Positions 36,016-48,890 of a stretch of 64,000 nt of DNA are shown here, piece after piece. How positions within the stretch are numbered: the stretch's first letter is position 1; every line of letters begins with the position of its first letter. The notes under the pieces were generated by a model. It had not been told where the DNA came from and made no database searches. It saw nothing but the letters and a program-made list of their open reading frames with translations. A program made the translations under genes and the position numbers. This DNA comes from Tetrahymena elliotti 4EA (taxonomy: Eukaryota; Ciliophora; Oligohymenophorea; Hymenostomatida; Tetrahymenidae): assembly GCA_000231825.2 (NCBI GenBank), contig JH720316.1, forward strand, positions 332,455-396,454. Reading direction: 5' to 3'.

Positions 36016-38408
36016 ATTAGAGTATTATTTTATTTTGTTTTCTATTAATCAAATAAGTTATTAAAAATACAAAATTTATGAGTAATAAATTTTCTTTACA
36101 ATGTCAATTTTCAAATTCTGTAATATTTATTCACTTTTCTTTCTCTACTTAAAAAAAAATAGAGCTTAATTTAATGTTTTATAATCACTAATCTCATAAA
36201 TTTTTAAATTATCTTGATTATTAATTGTTGAATAGAAATAATTTTACAATCAATAACATTCAAATCAATCATAACTTAAAATAAATTATCTTTTTTAGCC
36301 AGAAAGTGTATTTAAGGATTTTTAATATTTTCTTTTTTCTTTTGGTGTCTGATTTTCATCAAATTAAGGAAATACAAATTTATCTTCCACTTTAATTTAG
36401 GTTATGAAATCAGTTTGAAATTTGTAAATCCACAAACCAAAATATCTTTTTAACCAAAAAACTATTTGACATATTTAGTTTTTAGAAAATCTATTAAAGA
36501 AAAAATTAATCTTTTATTACTAATTGAAAAATATCAAAAAATAGAATGCTATTATCAAACCCCTGTTTTCTTAACTTCACAAATTTAATAAAAAAAAGGT
36601 TTAAAGAAGCAGGCTGCAAATATACAAATTTATTTAAAATATTTAGAAAAATTTAAATTTAATTTTCAGAATTTATTGGATCGTTTGATAAATCTTAACA
36701 TTTTTTATAGAATTTTAGTAATTTCTATTTGATAATAAAAAGTTATACCTCACTGAAAACTTTATTACATCTATTTTAGAAATAAGTTTTGATCCATAAG
36801 ATTCTTTTGATAAGTTTTCAAATTATTTAAATGATTTCAAGCTATTGCTTTTTAACATATTTTTTTTAAATTAGTTAACAAATAGAATTAGTCAGATAGA
36901 TAATTTCGATTAAAGAATAGTATTAATTGGAAAATATTCTCAAATGATTTTAAAGAAGGAGCAATATTTCTTAAAGTTTAAAAAGATCAAAACTAGGTTA
37001 AATATTTACATATTTTTTTAGTTTTAAGTGTTTCAAGATCAGTTTTTAATTCAGAATGAAAGATTAAAAAAACTAAAATAGAGTTGTGAAGATAGCTTAA
37101 ACTAAGATTTTTTCCTTCAAAATAATTTGTAAAATAGTACCTCATTTTCATGTTATATTTTAAGATTAATTTATGCTTAAAGATTACAGATTTCTAATTA
37201 ATTTTTTCTTATTCATTTACTTGAAGATATTAATATAATTTTCAATTTAAATTTTTTATTAAAGATAGACTCTTTTTTTGTAATTTAAATGAGTAAACAT
37301 AATACTAATAAAATTTTGATTTTCAAGAAAAATTTTGAGTTTTAGATTCCCAAAATAAAGATTTTTTAAAAATTAATGACTTGGTTAACATTTTTAAATA
37401 GTTGTTGAATTGAATGCTCATTTTATTTTTCAGTTGAGAAAATAAATTTATATTTTTTATGAAAATATTTTAGATTTGATTACTAATTTTATGTTTAGAC
37501 CAGATAATTCAAGCAACTACTTGAATAGATGGATTAGCTATTTTCCTAATACGTGAACAGTTGATAAAGAAATTGGCCAACTGTATCAATAGGTTACAAT
37601 GAATGAAGTATTTCAGTTATTAAAATAAGAGGAAAATTCTGTAAATTGTAAAATAAATTAATTTACAATTAAATATGTAATTCTATTTACAACAAAATTT
37701 TGAGCATAATTAATTACAGTTTGATAAAAATTAGATTCAATTAATTAATTACCTCAATTAAGCAAAAAATACTATAAATATTATGGAATTATTCAAGGTG
37801 TAATTCTGTTCTAATTATTTGAATGGAAATTTTTTTGGAGATTTACTTGAAATTAGATTAAATATTTTCAGAAAAAATCAGTTGAGAAAAGATTTTTGAA
37901 TCAAAATTAATTGAATCCAATATCTTTTTTTACATTAAATGACCTTAACTTTTACTCGCCAAAAATTTTAAAAGTAAAAAATATTAATTCAGATTTGTGC
38001 CTATTTTTAAATATCATCTAATATCTTCTCTCAAAACTCAAGAATAAAATATCTAAATGAATAATATTTTCTTATGAAACAAATACTGTTGCTAAAATAA
38101 ATTAGAATTATTTAAATTTATTAATCAACAATTAAAGAAAATTTATGAAAATAAAAATAGTTATTATTTTTTTGATTTTTTAGGTTATTAATTTTCAAAT
38201 GGTTTTTTTTGGTATTTACATTTTTTTTAAGAATTTAACAGATTCAATAGTTCTATATTAGTTTGAAAAAGAAAAAGAAAGATTACCCTTACTTCATAAT
38301 TTAAAAATCAATAATAATTGATATAAAGATTAAAATAAACAACTCAAAGCCTAAAAAACACGAAAATATCAAATTTATTAAATAAAATATACGAATTGAT
38401 TAATTCAA
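36016..38408. other. Spacer of block 2 between E-type and F-type genes
   Basis: No gene. It is collinear with 20015-22562 and 51376-53584 and contains the F-type upstream element at 38278-38298 (GATTACCCTTACTTCAT). Confidence 0.6.
38276..38300 (+). promoter_or_regulatory. Conserved upstream element of F-type genes (gene K)
   Basis: Same GAAAGATTACCCTTACTTCA string as before gene F, about 128 bases before the start of K. Confidence 0.5.
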
Positions 38409-39350
38409 ATGTCATATTCGGTTGAATATTTTCCTTTCAATAATAATAATGAAGATTAAGATTATTTTTAATAATACTAATTTGAATATCCAGAAAATTA
38501 AGACCAAATATCTACATCTGTACCTTTCTCACAAAATATCATCTATGAGCCAGAGTATTTTCTTAATCCAGAATATTTTTCTTAGTAGAATAGTAACCAC
38601 AACTAAAAAAATTCAAAATAAAATTAATTCCCACAGATTTTGAATTCATTTAATGAACAATTATTCTAAAATAATTTAAACGAAGAGAGGTAGAACTATG
38701 AAGAATAAATCATTGATTTAAATTACCATTCTTAGGGTAGCAGTGAGATATAATCTGTAATTTAATAATTCAATAATCAATACTGTATGAAAATAGAGGT
38801 GAAAGGAGACTAAGTAAATCCAAACTAATCTACTTACTAGAACCAAAAATAACAACAAAATGAAGAAGAAGAACAATAAATTATTCACAATGATTAATTT
38901 TTACAAGATTTACACAGCGATAATTCTTGCAATTAATTAATTTAAAATAGTCTCCAAGAATAATAAAATGATAAATCTTAAAAAGCTGTAAAAGGGAAAA
39001 AGTAGTAATAATAAAACCAATTCAAGAATATTGTTAATGCGTTCAAAGCATATTATAAAAAATAAAAATATTGCGACTTCGTTGATATTTCAAATTATGA
39101 ATTTTCAAATTTGAAGAAGCAGCTTATGAGATATATGAAAGTTAATTCATTCAATCACTCTCTTTTGAAGTACCTAATTAATCACAAATTTTACAAATTA
39201 ATGCTCTTAGATTTCTTGCAAAAAGAGAGCTAATATTGGATTGAGTCAAGTAAAATGCAAGATAAATAAAATGTAGCCATGAAAGTACAACAACTAACTG
39301 AGTGTATAAAATATCTGATAATATTCAGATTAAACAAAATCTTTACTTGA
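38409..39350 (+). CDS. Array family protein K (F-type with altered C-terminus)
   Basis: Frame of 313 aa, ATG 38409 to TGA 39348-39350. Very similar to F: box IIYEPEYFLNPEYFSQQ at Tyr46, Gln/Asn/Glu middle, KGKKQQQQ, then FKNIVNAFKAYYKKQKYCDF (205), LKKQLMRYMKVNSFNHS, KYLINHKFYKLMLLDFLQKE, SQYWIESSKMQDKQ, TECIKY. After TECIKY the usual PQLLESIIGQQKAKVKK tail is absent. A ~70-bp deletion between two ATAAAATATC copies joins the coding region to former 3' UTR and gives the tail LIIFRLNKIFT before TGA. The core domain is whole, so the gene may still work; whether the tail change matters is unknown. Confidence 0.8.
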
Positions 39351-39686
39351 ATCCAAACTAAGATACAAACTCAACAAAATAATAATTGATTAAGAAAAAC
39401 ATTTATTAACTTTTTAATTGAATAGATAATTACAATAATTATGAGCTCATTTAATATTGCTATTAAAATTTACATACAATTTTCCTTTAAACTTTTAAAT
39501 CTATTTCATCAAATACTTATTCTCAAATCTTATTTTAACAAATTATCTCTTTTCAGTACTTATACATATTTTTTTCTTTAATTTTATCAAATCTTCAAGT
39601 AAACAAAAAAATAAAAATTCTTAATTGTTATCATTTTTTGCATAATTTTCTTAAGAATAAATAATAAATAATAGTTATTAGATTGA
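39351..39686. other. 3' flank of K
   Basis: Collinear with the 3' flanks of F and N, no gene. Matching to the F flank stops at ATTAGATTGA (39686). Confidence 0.55.
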
Positions 39687-40357
39687 CCACAGATATGTTG
39701 GTACCCACTAATTTCGTAGGAGGGTTTACGATCATCCCTTATAGCAAACACACAAATAGCAACAAAAACAACCAAAGTAAAGAATTTGAAAACTCAAAGC
39801 AGTTACTACTATAAATCTCTAATCGAGCCGTAAAAACATTATGATGGTTCTGAGATAGTAAATTTTGCAATTAAGCAATAACTTTATAAAACTACAAATT
39901 TTTTCTGCTGATAATTCAAAAATCTTAGATGGATAATTTATGATCAGGGACCTTGAAAAAGTGCTGAGCATTATTTTGCCTAAAAGAGCATATTTTAGAT
40001 CAAAAAGCATAAATTTTGAGTTTTTAAAAAATACTAAATATTTTTTACTATTCAAAAAATAGATTACAAAATGAATGATAAATACTATATTGTATATAAT
40101 TCAATCATAATTTATATATCTTATATATAGGAGAAGGGGGGAACGGCATCAAATTTATATATAAGTCTAAAATAAAAACACAAGAACAAAATTTTGGATT
40201 TAATACTCGATTTTTTTAATGATTTTTTCAGTGTTGGATAGAACATGCAAAATTGTATAGTTTGATATGAAAGGAAAGTCATGTAAAAAAAATATAAATA
40301 TTATTTTATAAAAATAAAAGTTAAAAACCAAAATTGGTGGTACGGACTGTAAAATTT
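39687..40357. mobile_element. Candidate insertion element of unknown class (weak inverted ends)
   Basis: At this point the K downstream flank departs from the F flank. The inserted ~670 bp has different texture: GC-richer words (GGTACCCACTAATTTCGTAG; GGAGAAGGGGGGAACGGCAT). The ends show an imperfect inverted repeat: left ACAG....GTACCCACTAATTT, right (reverse complement) ACAGTCCGTACCACCAATTT, with ACTG followed by TA at the right edge, as in Tc1/mariner-type ends. No transposase motif is visible in any frame; frames of up to ~105 codons on both strands are within chance for a TGA-only code. It could be a non-autonomous or decayed element, or simply unique DNA exposed by deletion. Confidence 0.4.
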
Positions 40358-40563
40358 TCTTCATAAGCAGATTAATTTTGATGAAAATAATTATTAATTA
40401 GTATATTTAAAAACACATTAAGATTATCTCATCAATATTTACTTACCTTTTTTAAATTTCAAAGGAATATTGATCATTCAACTCTTGGTAAAAAATTGTT
40501 GAAGATAATTATTTAAACAAATCAGTTGAATAAATAAAACAAAAAATTAATAAACCTAAGTAC

Positions 40564-41580
40564 ATGAAATAACAATTTTGCTTAGAAAATAAATTAAGAT
40601 AAAAAAATGAAGAAGAAATGGTAATATTAAAATTATTATTAAATCAAAAATTCAATATTAAGAGATTACATCTTACGATAATTCATTTGATTTAGAAAAC
40701 AATCTTAAATATAACATTACTAGTTTTGACCATATTATGTTTGAGCCAGAGTATTTTTTAAACACTTAAAGTTTTGAGTAGTCTAAGACAAATTATGAAT
40801 GCTTTTCTCCATTAACTTAATCAGATTTTTAAAATAATTAAATCTCCAAGCTCAATCAAGTAAAATCTTAAATCACGGTTAAGTTTTTTAATTTTGATCT
40901 TTTTATTGAAAGAGAATAGCCAAACTTATACATTACCATTAAGAAGAAGATTAGCATAAAAACATCTCCAATATTAACAAGGATTGTTTTAGTAGTAAAA
41001 ACCACTTTAAGTCCTCAAACAATCAAAATGAAAATAATGATAAGAATAAAAACATCAAAACTAATTAGTCTTAACTCAAATATGAAAATCAAAAAAAAGA
41101 AGGAATAATACAGTAATAGCCATCAACAAACCAAAAATGTAAACAAAACTAAATTAAATTGACATTTTCTTAAAAATAAGAAAATTAAAGGATAGCGTAG
41201 TTAAAAAAATAGTTTGAAGAATATAGTATTTGCTTTTATATCTAGTATAAAAAAATGAAATATTGTGTAATAGCGAGTATGAAAGTCTCAAAATTTTTTA
41301 ATAATAAAAAGCAATAAATCAGATAGATAAAACAACACTCATTTAAGTAGTTTGTGGTTAAATATCTGCCCACTCATAAATTTTACAGTTTACTTCTTTT
41401 AAATTATCTGGAGGATAAGAGTATTGAATGACTAGTAAACTCAAAAATGTTAATAAAAAAGAAACAAATAAATAAATAATCTATTTGACTAATGTTATTA
41501 GAAGAAAAACTTCTATAGATTAGGTGATGACTAATTGATTATTTGATTTAAATTAGATGATAACAAATTGATTAATTGAT
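40564..41580 (+). pseudogene. Decayed G-type family gene
   Basis: Homologous to M and O from ATG 40564 (MKQQFCLENKLRQKNEEEMV...). The frame that starts at the ATG does not match the frame carrying the box MFEPEYFLNTQS (about 40739). The box frame in turn slips inside the middle region and hits TGA at about 41160. A further one-base loss in the A-run after LKNIVFAFISSI (about 41258) produces TGA. Remnants of the C-terminal core remain (HKFYSLLLLNYLEDKS). Dead copy, adjacent to its intact tandem sister M. Confidence 0.8.
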
Positions 41581-43536
41581 TTAGAGATGTTAAATAATTT
41601 ATCTTACTTTTTATGGTTAATTAATTATCTATTTATAGTTTTCTAAGATTACATCTAATTAAATTATTCTATAAGAATACAATTATTGATTAGACCATTC
41701 CTTACACAATGTATGTTATAATTAATTACAATACAAAAATAAAATCTTAAAAGCGCTTTTTATCCTTTTATGATGCAAAGCAGCATAGAGCTAGCTTGAA
41801 ATACTGTTTCCTTTTAACTTTAAGTTTCTTCTCATCTGTTGCCTCTTATTCATCAAATATAAAAAGGTATAGAGAATTTAGAAACTATTTCCAATAAAAT
41901 CAATATGAGATGAAATAATGATTTACATTTATGGACCTGATTAATTGAATTTAATTGCAAGACTAACAAAGTGCTTTATATTAAATAAGTATTTAACTTT
42001 GCTTAAAAATATTACAAAATATAAATACCTTATTTATCAACACAAAAAAAAAACCAAATTATTATTTAAAATTGATATTTTTATATTTTTTTCTATTCAG
42101 AATATGACCTTAATTATTAAGTATCATTTACCCATTAATCAATAGATTTTATTTTCAATCAAACCTTCCAAAATTTCAATTTAAAAAATATAATTTAAAA
42201 TATTAAAGTCTAATTTCTTGATAAAATAGAATTTAAATTTTTTAAAAAAATTAAAAAAGTAAGTTAAATATGGTCAAGGAGTCTATTTGTTTTTAAAATT
42301 ATTTTAACTCAGATCTAAAACCATAAAATAAATATAAAATAAAATATGAAAAACACACAATATTAAAGGAATAGCTAAAATTCATTTAAGAAAAATTAAT
42401 TAATGAAAAGGCGTTTGAGTTTCAAGCAGAAAGCAGAAATATTTTTTTTACACTATTTAAGAAATTTAAATAAAATCCCCTTTTCCCCAATCCAAAAAAT
42501 TATTTATTTATTACTTTTTTTTTAAGGAAAGAACTGTTATTCATTACTATTTAATTTTTTTTTAAAACATAATAATTAATAATTGGTGGACATAAGAAAT
42601 ACCTCTTTTTAATTGTTAGTAAAAAAACAACAAGATAAGAATTTCTTTAATAAACAACTATTTATTAATTTCTAAAATATTAAATATTATTTTTTCATCT
42701 CTCCCGTATTATTTAAATACAGTAATCAAGCATAATCTTTTAAAATTTTCAAATGCTTACTATTCAAGAATGATTACCTTTTTTCTCAAAAAATACTACA
42801 ATTAAAAATTAACTTTGGCATTATTTTTTTTTAAATTTCTTCAGAAATGTAGTTATATTACAAATTTGCTTTGAATAATTCTTCATTTTTATAAAATATT
42901 ATTATTATTAGTTAGGCATAAAAATTAAGCAAAAGTAAAAGAAACAATATATTGAACATTTTAAATGAGTAAAGCAAATAAATGTATGTCATATAGAGTA
43001 AATTTAAAATGGTAATATTTTAGAGTGTTTTGTATAAATATATTTTCCATTTAATTTCATGAAATAAAAAAATAAATGTAATTTTTTTCAGCTTTAACTT
43101 TTATTTTACTTAAATTATTGAAAATTTATCAAATGAAATCAACAATTTAAAAAAAATAAAATAATTTTGATGGATATGTTAAATTTAAAATAAGAAAAAA
43201 TGCTCTTTTTTATATTGATATTAATTTCATATGGAAAGCAGTTTTTGAAATAGAGTAAATCTTAACATCAATTAAACAAAGAAATTTGTTGGCAGTAATC
43301 TTCAAAATCAAATAACTTTAATTCCACTTATTAATATTGAGGGGGAAAATTGAAAATATTGGATTACTTAGAATTCAACAACTCTTTAAGAGAATATCCT
43401 CAATATTTATTAAACTTTACAATATAACTAAGTAAGATCAATCAAATCTTGATAAATAATTATTTAAATTATTGAAGATAACTATTTAAACAAATCAGTT
43501 TAGTAAAGAAAGCAAAATATTAGAAAACAAGAATTC
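41581..43536. other. Spacer upstream of gene M
   Basis: About 2 kb without a recognisable gene. Its right part (about 42250-43530) is homologous to 55200-56080 upstream of O, including GATTACCTTTTT (42772 and 55607). Confidence 0.5.
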
Positions 43537-44550
43537 ATGAAATCACTATTTCCCTAAGAAAACAATTTACTTTTTTAAAATGAAGAACAAATATGCTTTT
43601 TTTAAAATTCTTATTCAATTAAATAAATTTATTATTAAGATTATTCATCTTAACAAAATTCATTTGATTTAGAAAGCAATCTTAAATATAAATTGACCAG
43701 TTTTGACCATATTATTTATGAACCAGAGTACTTTTTAAACGCTTAAAGCTTAGATGAGTAGTCTAAGATTAACCATGAATGCACTTCCCCATCAACTCAA
43801 TCATCTTTTTAAGACAATCAGTTAACCTATCTCACTGAATAAAAGCCTTAATCTATAATTAAATTTTATAATATTGATGCTTTTATTCAAAATGAATAAT
43901 CCGACTTAAACTAAGCAGAAGATTGGCATGTAAAACATAGCTAACATAAACAAGGGTTATCTTATGATTTCAACTGTAAAAATACTAATGTCTTAAAGAT
44001 CTCTTCTAATAGAAATGATAATAATAATAACTCTAATGAAAACATCTAAATTAACTAGACTTAATTCATTGCTTAATTATATGAAAATGAGAAATAAACA
44101 TTTGAATATTTTCAATCATAAAAATAATAAATTAATGAATAATAATATTAAGAAGACTAATAAATATAGATGATGTCTTCTAAAAAATAAGAAAAATTAA
44201 AATATAGTGTTAGTCAATAAAATAGTCTGAAGAATATTGTATTTGCTTTTATATCTAGTGTTAAAAAAATGAAATATTGTGAAATAATGGGTATGAAGAC
44301 ATCCCAGTTTTAAAATTATAAAAAGCAATTAATCAGATACTTTAAGTAACATTCATTTAACTAATCTGTAGTAAAGTATCTGACCACTCATAAATTTTAC
44401 AGTTTGCTTCTTTTAAATTATCTGGAGAATGAGAGTCCTGAATGGTTAAGAAACTCAAAAGTGGCTGACAAAGAAGAAGTAAAAGCTTAAGTAATATAAT
44501 TAATCACTACTATTAAAAACCAAACATCAAATTAGATAATAATAAATTGA
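43537..44550 (+). CDS. Array family protein M (G-type)
   Basis: Intact intronless frame of 337 aa, ATG 43537 (MKSLFPQENNLLFQNEE) to TGA 44548-44550. Box IIYEPEYFLNAQS at Tyr61. Middle: Asn/Ser/Gln-rich with RNDNNNNSNEN and a long Gln-rich stretch. C-terminal region from residue 231: LKNIVFAFISSVKKMKYCE, YKKQLIRYFKQHSFNQS (RYFK for RYMK, FNQ for FNY), KYLTTHKFYSLLLLNYLENE, SPEWLRNSKVADKEEVK, then LITTIKNQTSN. It lies just downstream of the broken copy L and just before the assembly gap region. Its closest sister is O at 56087, sharing 5' and 3' flanks. Function unknown. Confidence 0.86.
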
Positions 44551-47032
44551 TTGATTTATTTATTTACTTATAAGTGTTATTATTTATTTTCTTTTTTATG
44601 GTTATTTATATATATATATATATATATAAAAGATCTTTCTTAAAATTTTTTGATGTTGCTTCTTTTATAGTTTTGACTGTAAACACATCTAATTAATTAA
44701 TTTAAAAAAGCACAAAATTGATTACATCATTTCCTTTTATAATAAAATTTGTTATCATTAACTGCATAACAAAAATAAAAACCTCAAAGCATCATTTTGT
44801 GTTCTATTATCTTAGGGTATTACGAAGAAACAGAGAGTTAGTTTGAAATATTGTTACCTTTTGTGTTTAAGTTTCTTCTAGATTGTTGCCTCCTCCTATT
44901 CATTAAAAAAAATAAGGTATAAATAATGTTGAAACTATTTCCAATAAATATAAACTAAATTAAATTGAGGCTTATATTTATGTACCTCATTAATTGTATT
45001 TGATTACAAGACGAACTCAAAATACTTAATAACAAATAAATATTTAACTTTGCAATCCTTTTCACAAATTTATTAATCAAAAGTTATCAACACAAAAGAA
45101 AAACAAATATTTCTGAAATTAAATTTGATATCCTTTTTTTTCTTCTTCTATTAAATATGATTTTGATTAATATATATCTTTTGTTTATTAATCATAAGCT
45201 TTTTTGTTGATTATTTCCTATTTTCTGTAAAAAATCCTGCAATAAATAATCTATTTTTTTTTTAAATAATATATAAAAATAATTCTTGCAATTTTCAATT
45301 TTAAAATATTGAAATCTATACAAGTAAATTATTTTTTTCGATTGAGTTTATTTCAAAATATTTTTTTTTGAGAGCGAGAATTACAAATTACTTTTAAAAT
45401 TAAAAAATACCAAATTAATAAGCATATGATAACTAAGAATAATAATTTAAGGATAGCGTTTTTTATACTTTTTTTTTATTTATTAGCTTTTATTTTATCA
45501 ATATTTCAAAGTGTAATCATTGTTAAATACAATTTTTTGGTATTAAATTCCTCAAGCGTAAGATCATTAAGACGTTTTAAGTCCCCTTTTTAATTTTTTA
45601 GAACATTTCTAGAAAAATTTTTAATTATTTATGATAAGCTTATAAGAAAAATTAAGCAATTTAATTTACCACTAATTAGGTTTTCTATCAATAAATGGAA
45701 TAAATTATAACATTTCTAACTTTATGTAATTAAACTAGAATAGAATTAAGCAAAATAAATAATATAACTAAATGTCAAAGATTAAATATAGAAACTTTTA
45801 AATTTTTAAGCAATTATAGTTGCTACACTTTTTTACTTTTAGAAACATTTCATTAAAATTTTATTAGATCTCTCATTTTAGTAAATAAAGAAATGTAAGC
45901 CAAAGAGTATGAAGATTTAAAAATATTAATATTTTAATTTAATAAAAAAAAATTTCATTAATATTTAAATTATTTTTATCAAAAATTATTCTAATTTTTT
46001 TTTAATAGCTCATTCATTAATTCTTTTTAATATAAATTGAATAAACATTTATTAGTAATTTGCAAAAAAACAAATATTACTAATTATTAAAAATAATTTC
46101 AATAAAATATCAAACCAAGAAATTAATAGAAAAAATATTACTCAGCATTGACTGAATAATAAAATATCACAATAATTTATCTCTCATTTTATATTTAACT
46201 TTTCTCAGAATATTTAATCATCCTTAATTTAAAATTTACTGAGCTTGTTCATACACGCCATACATGCACATTTTTTACTTAAGTTTATTTAATTAATTAT
46301 CAACATTTTATCCTGAAAAAATCTAGTTGGTTACAGAAAAAAATTTAGGTATCAATTTTGGATTTGACCAAAATCAGTTTTTAATTCTAAAAAAATACAT
46401 AAAATGCTCTACTTTTTCATTTTCCAATATGAGAATTATTTTTTTACCTCTTTTAAATTCGTTTTTTTAATAAATATTTGAGTAGCTTATACTGATAACT
46501 TAAATATTTCAGTTATTTTAATTATATAAGACAAGAAAATATTTTTAGTAATGATAACTGTAAGTGTAAAAATTTAATTTAATTTTTTAGACTTGGGTAG
46601 GCTCTAAACTAATTTAGTGACATAACCTAAAAACCCTTTAAAGTAATATTTTTTGATTTACTTTTTAATTTTTAATACTAAGTGAGAGGTAATAATGCCA
46701 TAAAATAACATTATTTTTAGTAGAAAGAAAATAAAGTCCAATCAACTCATAAATTTAATAATACATTTATATTTCGCATTTGAAATTAATTTTTTGATTA
46801 AAGATCATTTTTTTTAAAAGCCAAAATTACTAAAAATTTAATCAGCTATCCATTCAATTTAAAAATAATTAAAATATAGCAACTTGAAGATTTAAAATAT
46901 GCAGGAAAAAAATAATTTTTTTTTTTTGTAATTTAAAAGTGGTACAAGATTATTATTTTAAAATATCAAATAAATTTAAAAAGCCATAAAAAGTGAAAAA
47001 AGTATATCATTTTAAAATAAAAAATAAAGGGA
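44551..47032. other. Spacer downstream of M, duplicated downstream of O
   Basis: About 2.5 kb non-coding. It contains a (TA)n run at about 44606-44628. Stretches at 45180-47000 recur in diverged form at about 57535-59230, for example TTTCTAACTTTATGTA (45714/58013), TTTTCTCAGA (46201/58542) and ACTGAGCTT (46240/58600). The contig ends at 47032. Confidence 0.6.
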
Positions 47033-47132
47033 NNNNNNNNNNNNNNNNNNNNNNNNNNNNNNNNNNNNNNNNNNNNNNNNNNNNNNNNNNNNNNNNNNNN
47101 NNNNNNNNNNNNNNNNNNNNNNNNNNNNNNNN
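47033..47132. other. Assembly gap (100 N)
   Basis: Exactly 100 N bases, the conventional placeholder for a gap of unknown size. It falls between gene M and block 3, so the true distance and copy number there are unknown. Confidence 0.99.
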
Positions 47133-48890
47133 CTCGTTGAGTTGGGGTTAAAGTTGTAGTTCAGGGTTATTTTAAATATTTATGTAAATTTTTTTATTTT
47201 TAAGATAAATATTTAGAAGAAATAACAATTGAAATATTTAATATTAATTCATTATTATTAGATTTTATTTTTGTTTTTACTGCTCAATATTCACTTTAGC
47301 ATATTTTTGCAGGAACCTCTAAGGTTTTATTTTCCATATCCTTTTAAAAAATAGTTTTTTTATCATTTTATTCAAATGTGCTCTATACTATCAATAAAAT
47401 TTAATAGTACTTATATGATAAATTAGATACAACTAAATATTCATCAAACAAAAGATCTTTTATTTTATAATACTATAAGAAATGAAAAAGCAATTTTGAA
47501 TATTTATCTCAATTAGTTAAACATTATTTATGTAGTTAACCTATGGCATCTGAATAAGAAAGGTAAATCATATCAATATAATATATTTATTCATATTATT
47601 TTTTATATTAGAATCTTTAGTTAAATGAAACATATTGTATCTCTATTAAGAAATAAGACCAAAATTGATCTTATAGAGGCAATATCATTCTTTGAAAATG
47701 AACTATTTTTATAAATCTATTTTAGATTTTGATTTAGAAAAAATACTTAAAAGAAATTAAATAAAAGTTAAAAAACAGCAAAATAATAGTTTATAATGAA
47801 ACAAATAATTTTATTATTTTTTTACACAATTTTTATATTATTTAATTTCATGAAACATTTTTTTAGTTTTTATTATTATTCAGGTAAATAAATAAATATA
47901 CTGACATTTTAATAGAATCCGAATCTGAATTTTTATAAGTTTAAATTATCCGACTCTTATAAAAATAAATATTATCTGACTCAAAATATTCGAGTAAAAT
48001 TATCAGATATAATTTGGATTCATGTACATCTCTGGCTTGTAGTTTACAGACAGTTTAGAATTTCCACAAATAATAGGTAAATGATAAGAAATTTGAAATC
48101 CAACTCCTCATAAAGTGAAAGAAAAATAGTAGACAGTAGTTCATATACTAAAAAGTAGAAGAGAAATTCAATAAAAATTCATCAATGAATTTAAGAAAAG
48201 CAGATAATGATAAAACTGTGAAGCTAAAATATATGTGATACTCAGCTATTAAAAATAATGAATTATTTAAAAAGGTAGAAAGTATATTTTATTAAAATAA
48301 AAAATTTAAACTAGCTATTAAAAGGATGTATGAGACACTACCAAATAAGATTTAAAGAAAAAAGGTAATTAAATTGATATTTTATTTTTAACCCAAAATT
48401 AATAATTTGTCAAATAATATCTATCTTCTAAATGTTTTAATTTATATCTCTATGTGGCGTCATACTTTAATGTTGACTGAATATAATACAATATAATTTG
48501 AAGTAACTCCACCTCTCTTCATTTATTTTAATTTTAAAATAAAACTTTTAAGAAACATATATTATTTTCAGTATTTTTATGTTCAATATCTCTGTATTCT
48601 ATATTAATGTCTTCATCTACTATCTAATAATTTTTATGAATTAAAAATAATTGTAAATTTTTTATTTTAAGATGGTTTTATTTAGTCTATGTACATTCTC
48701 TCTCAAAATAGTGTGCTTAGCGTTTTAACTATTTAATGAAATGAATGATAAGTAATTCATTTTTAATTCTTAAATAATTTCTAAAGTTTACTTATAGTTA
48801 AATATTTAAGTTTTTTTTCAAAATGTTTATATTTTCAGAAGAAGAAAAAAATTATGCTTTTATTCTTACTATAATTTTTATGCTAGCATT
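47133..48890. other. Unique spacer after the gap
   Basis: No gene can be supported. It begins with TTGAGTTGGGGTTAAAG next to the gap, has an inverted-repeat cluster at 47915-48021, and holds a weakly coding-like stretch at 48180-48360 interrupted by TGA. Confidence 0.4.
47915..48021. repeat. Nested inverted repeats
   Basis: TTTTTATAAG (47930-47939) pairs with CTTATAAAAA (47956-47965). GAATCC (47915) pairs with GGATTC (48016-48021). The word ATTATC[CT]GACTC occurs twice inside. It could be the remains of a mobile-element end. Confidence 0.45.

Larger units (their letters stand above)
33340..41600 (+). repeat. Segmental repeat block 2
   Basis: Second copy of the multi-gene unit: B-type pseudogene (34192), E-type pseudogene (35203), F-type gene K (38409) and G-type pseudogene L (40564), with homologous spacers. 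It is about 2.5 kb shorter than block 1, mainly through deletions between B and E and between F and G. Confidence 0.75.

Noticed and set aside
39819..40055. Minus-strand frame of 78 aa (longer with the ciliate code)
   Set aside because: Competing open frames exist on both strands in the same stretch, none with a recognisable motif. With TGA as the only stop, frames of ~100 codons are common by chance in this composition.
44606..44628. (TA)n tract as a possible origin or regulatory site
   Set aside because: Simple TA runs are expected in DNA of this composition; no supporting structure is nearby.
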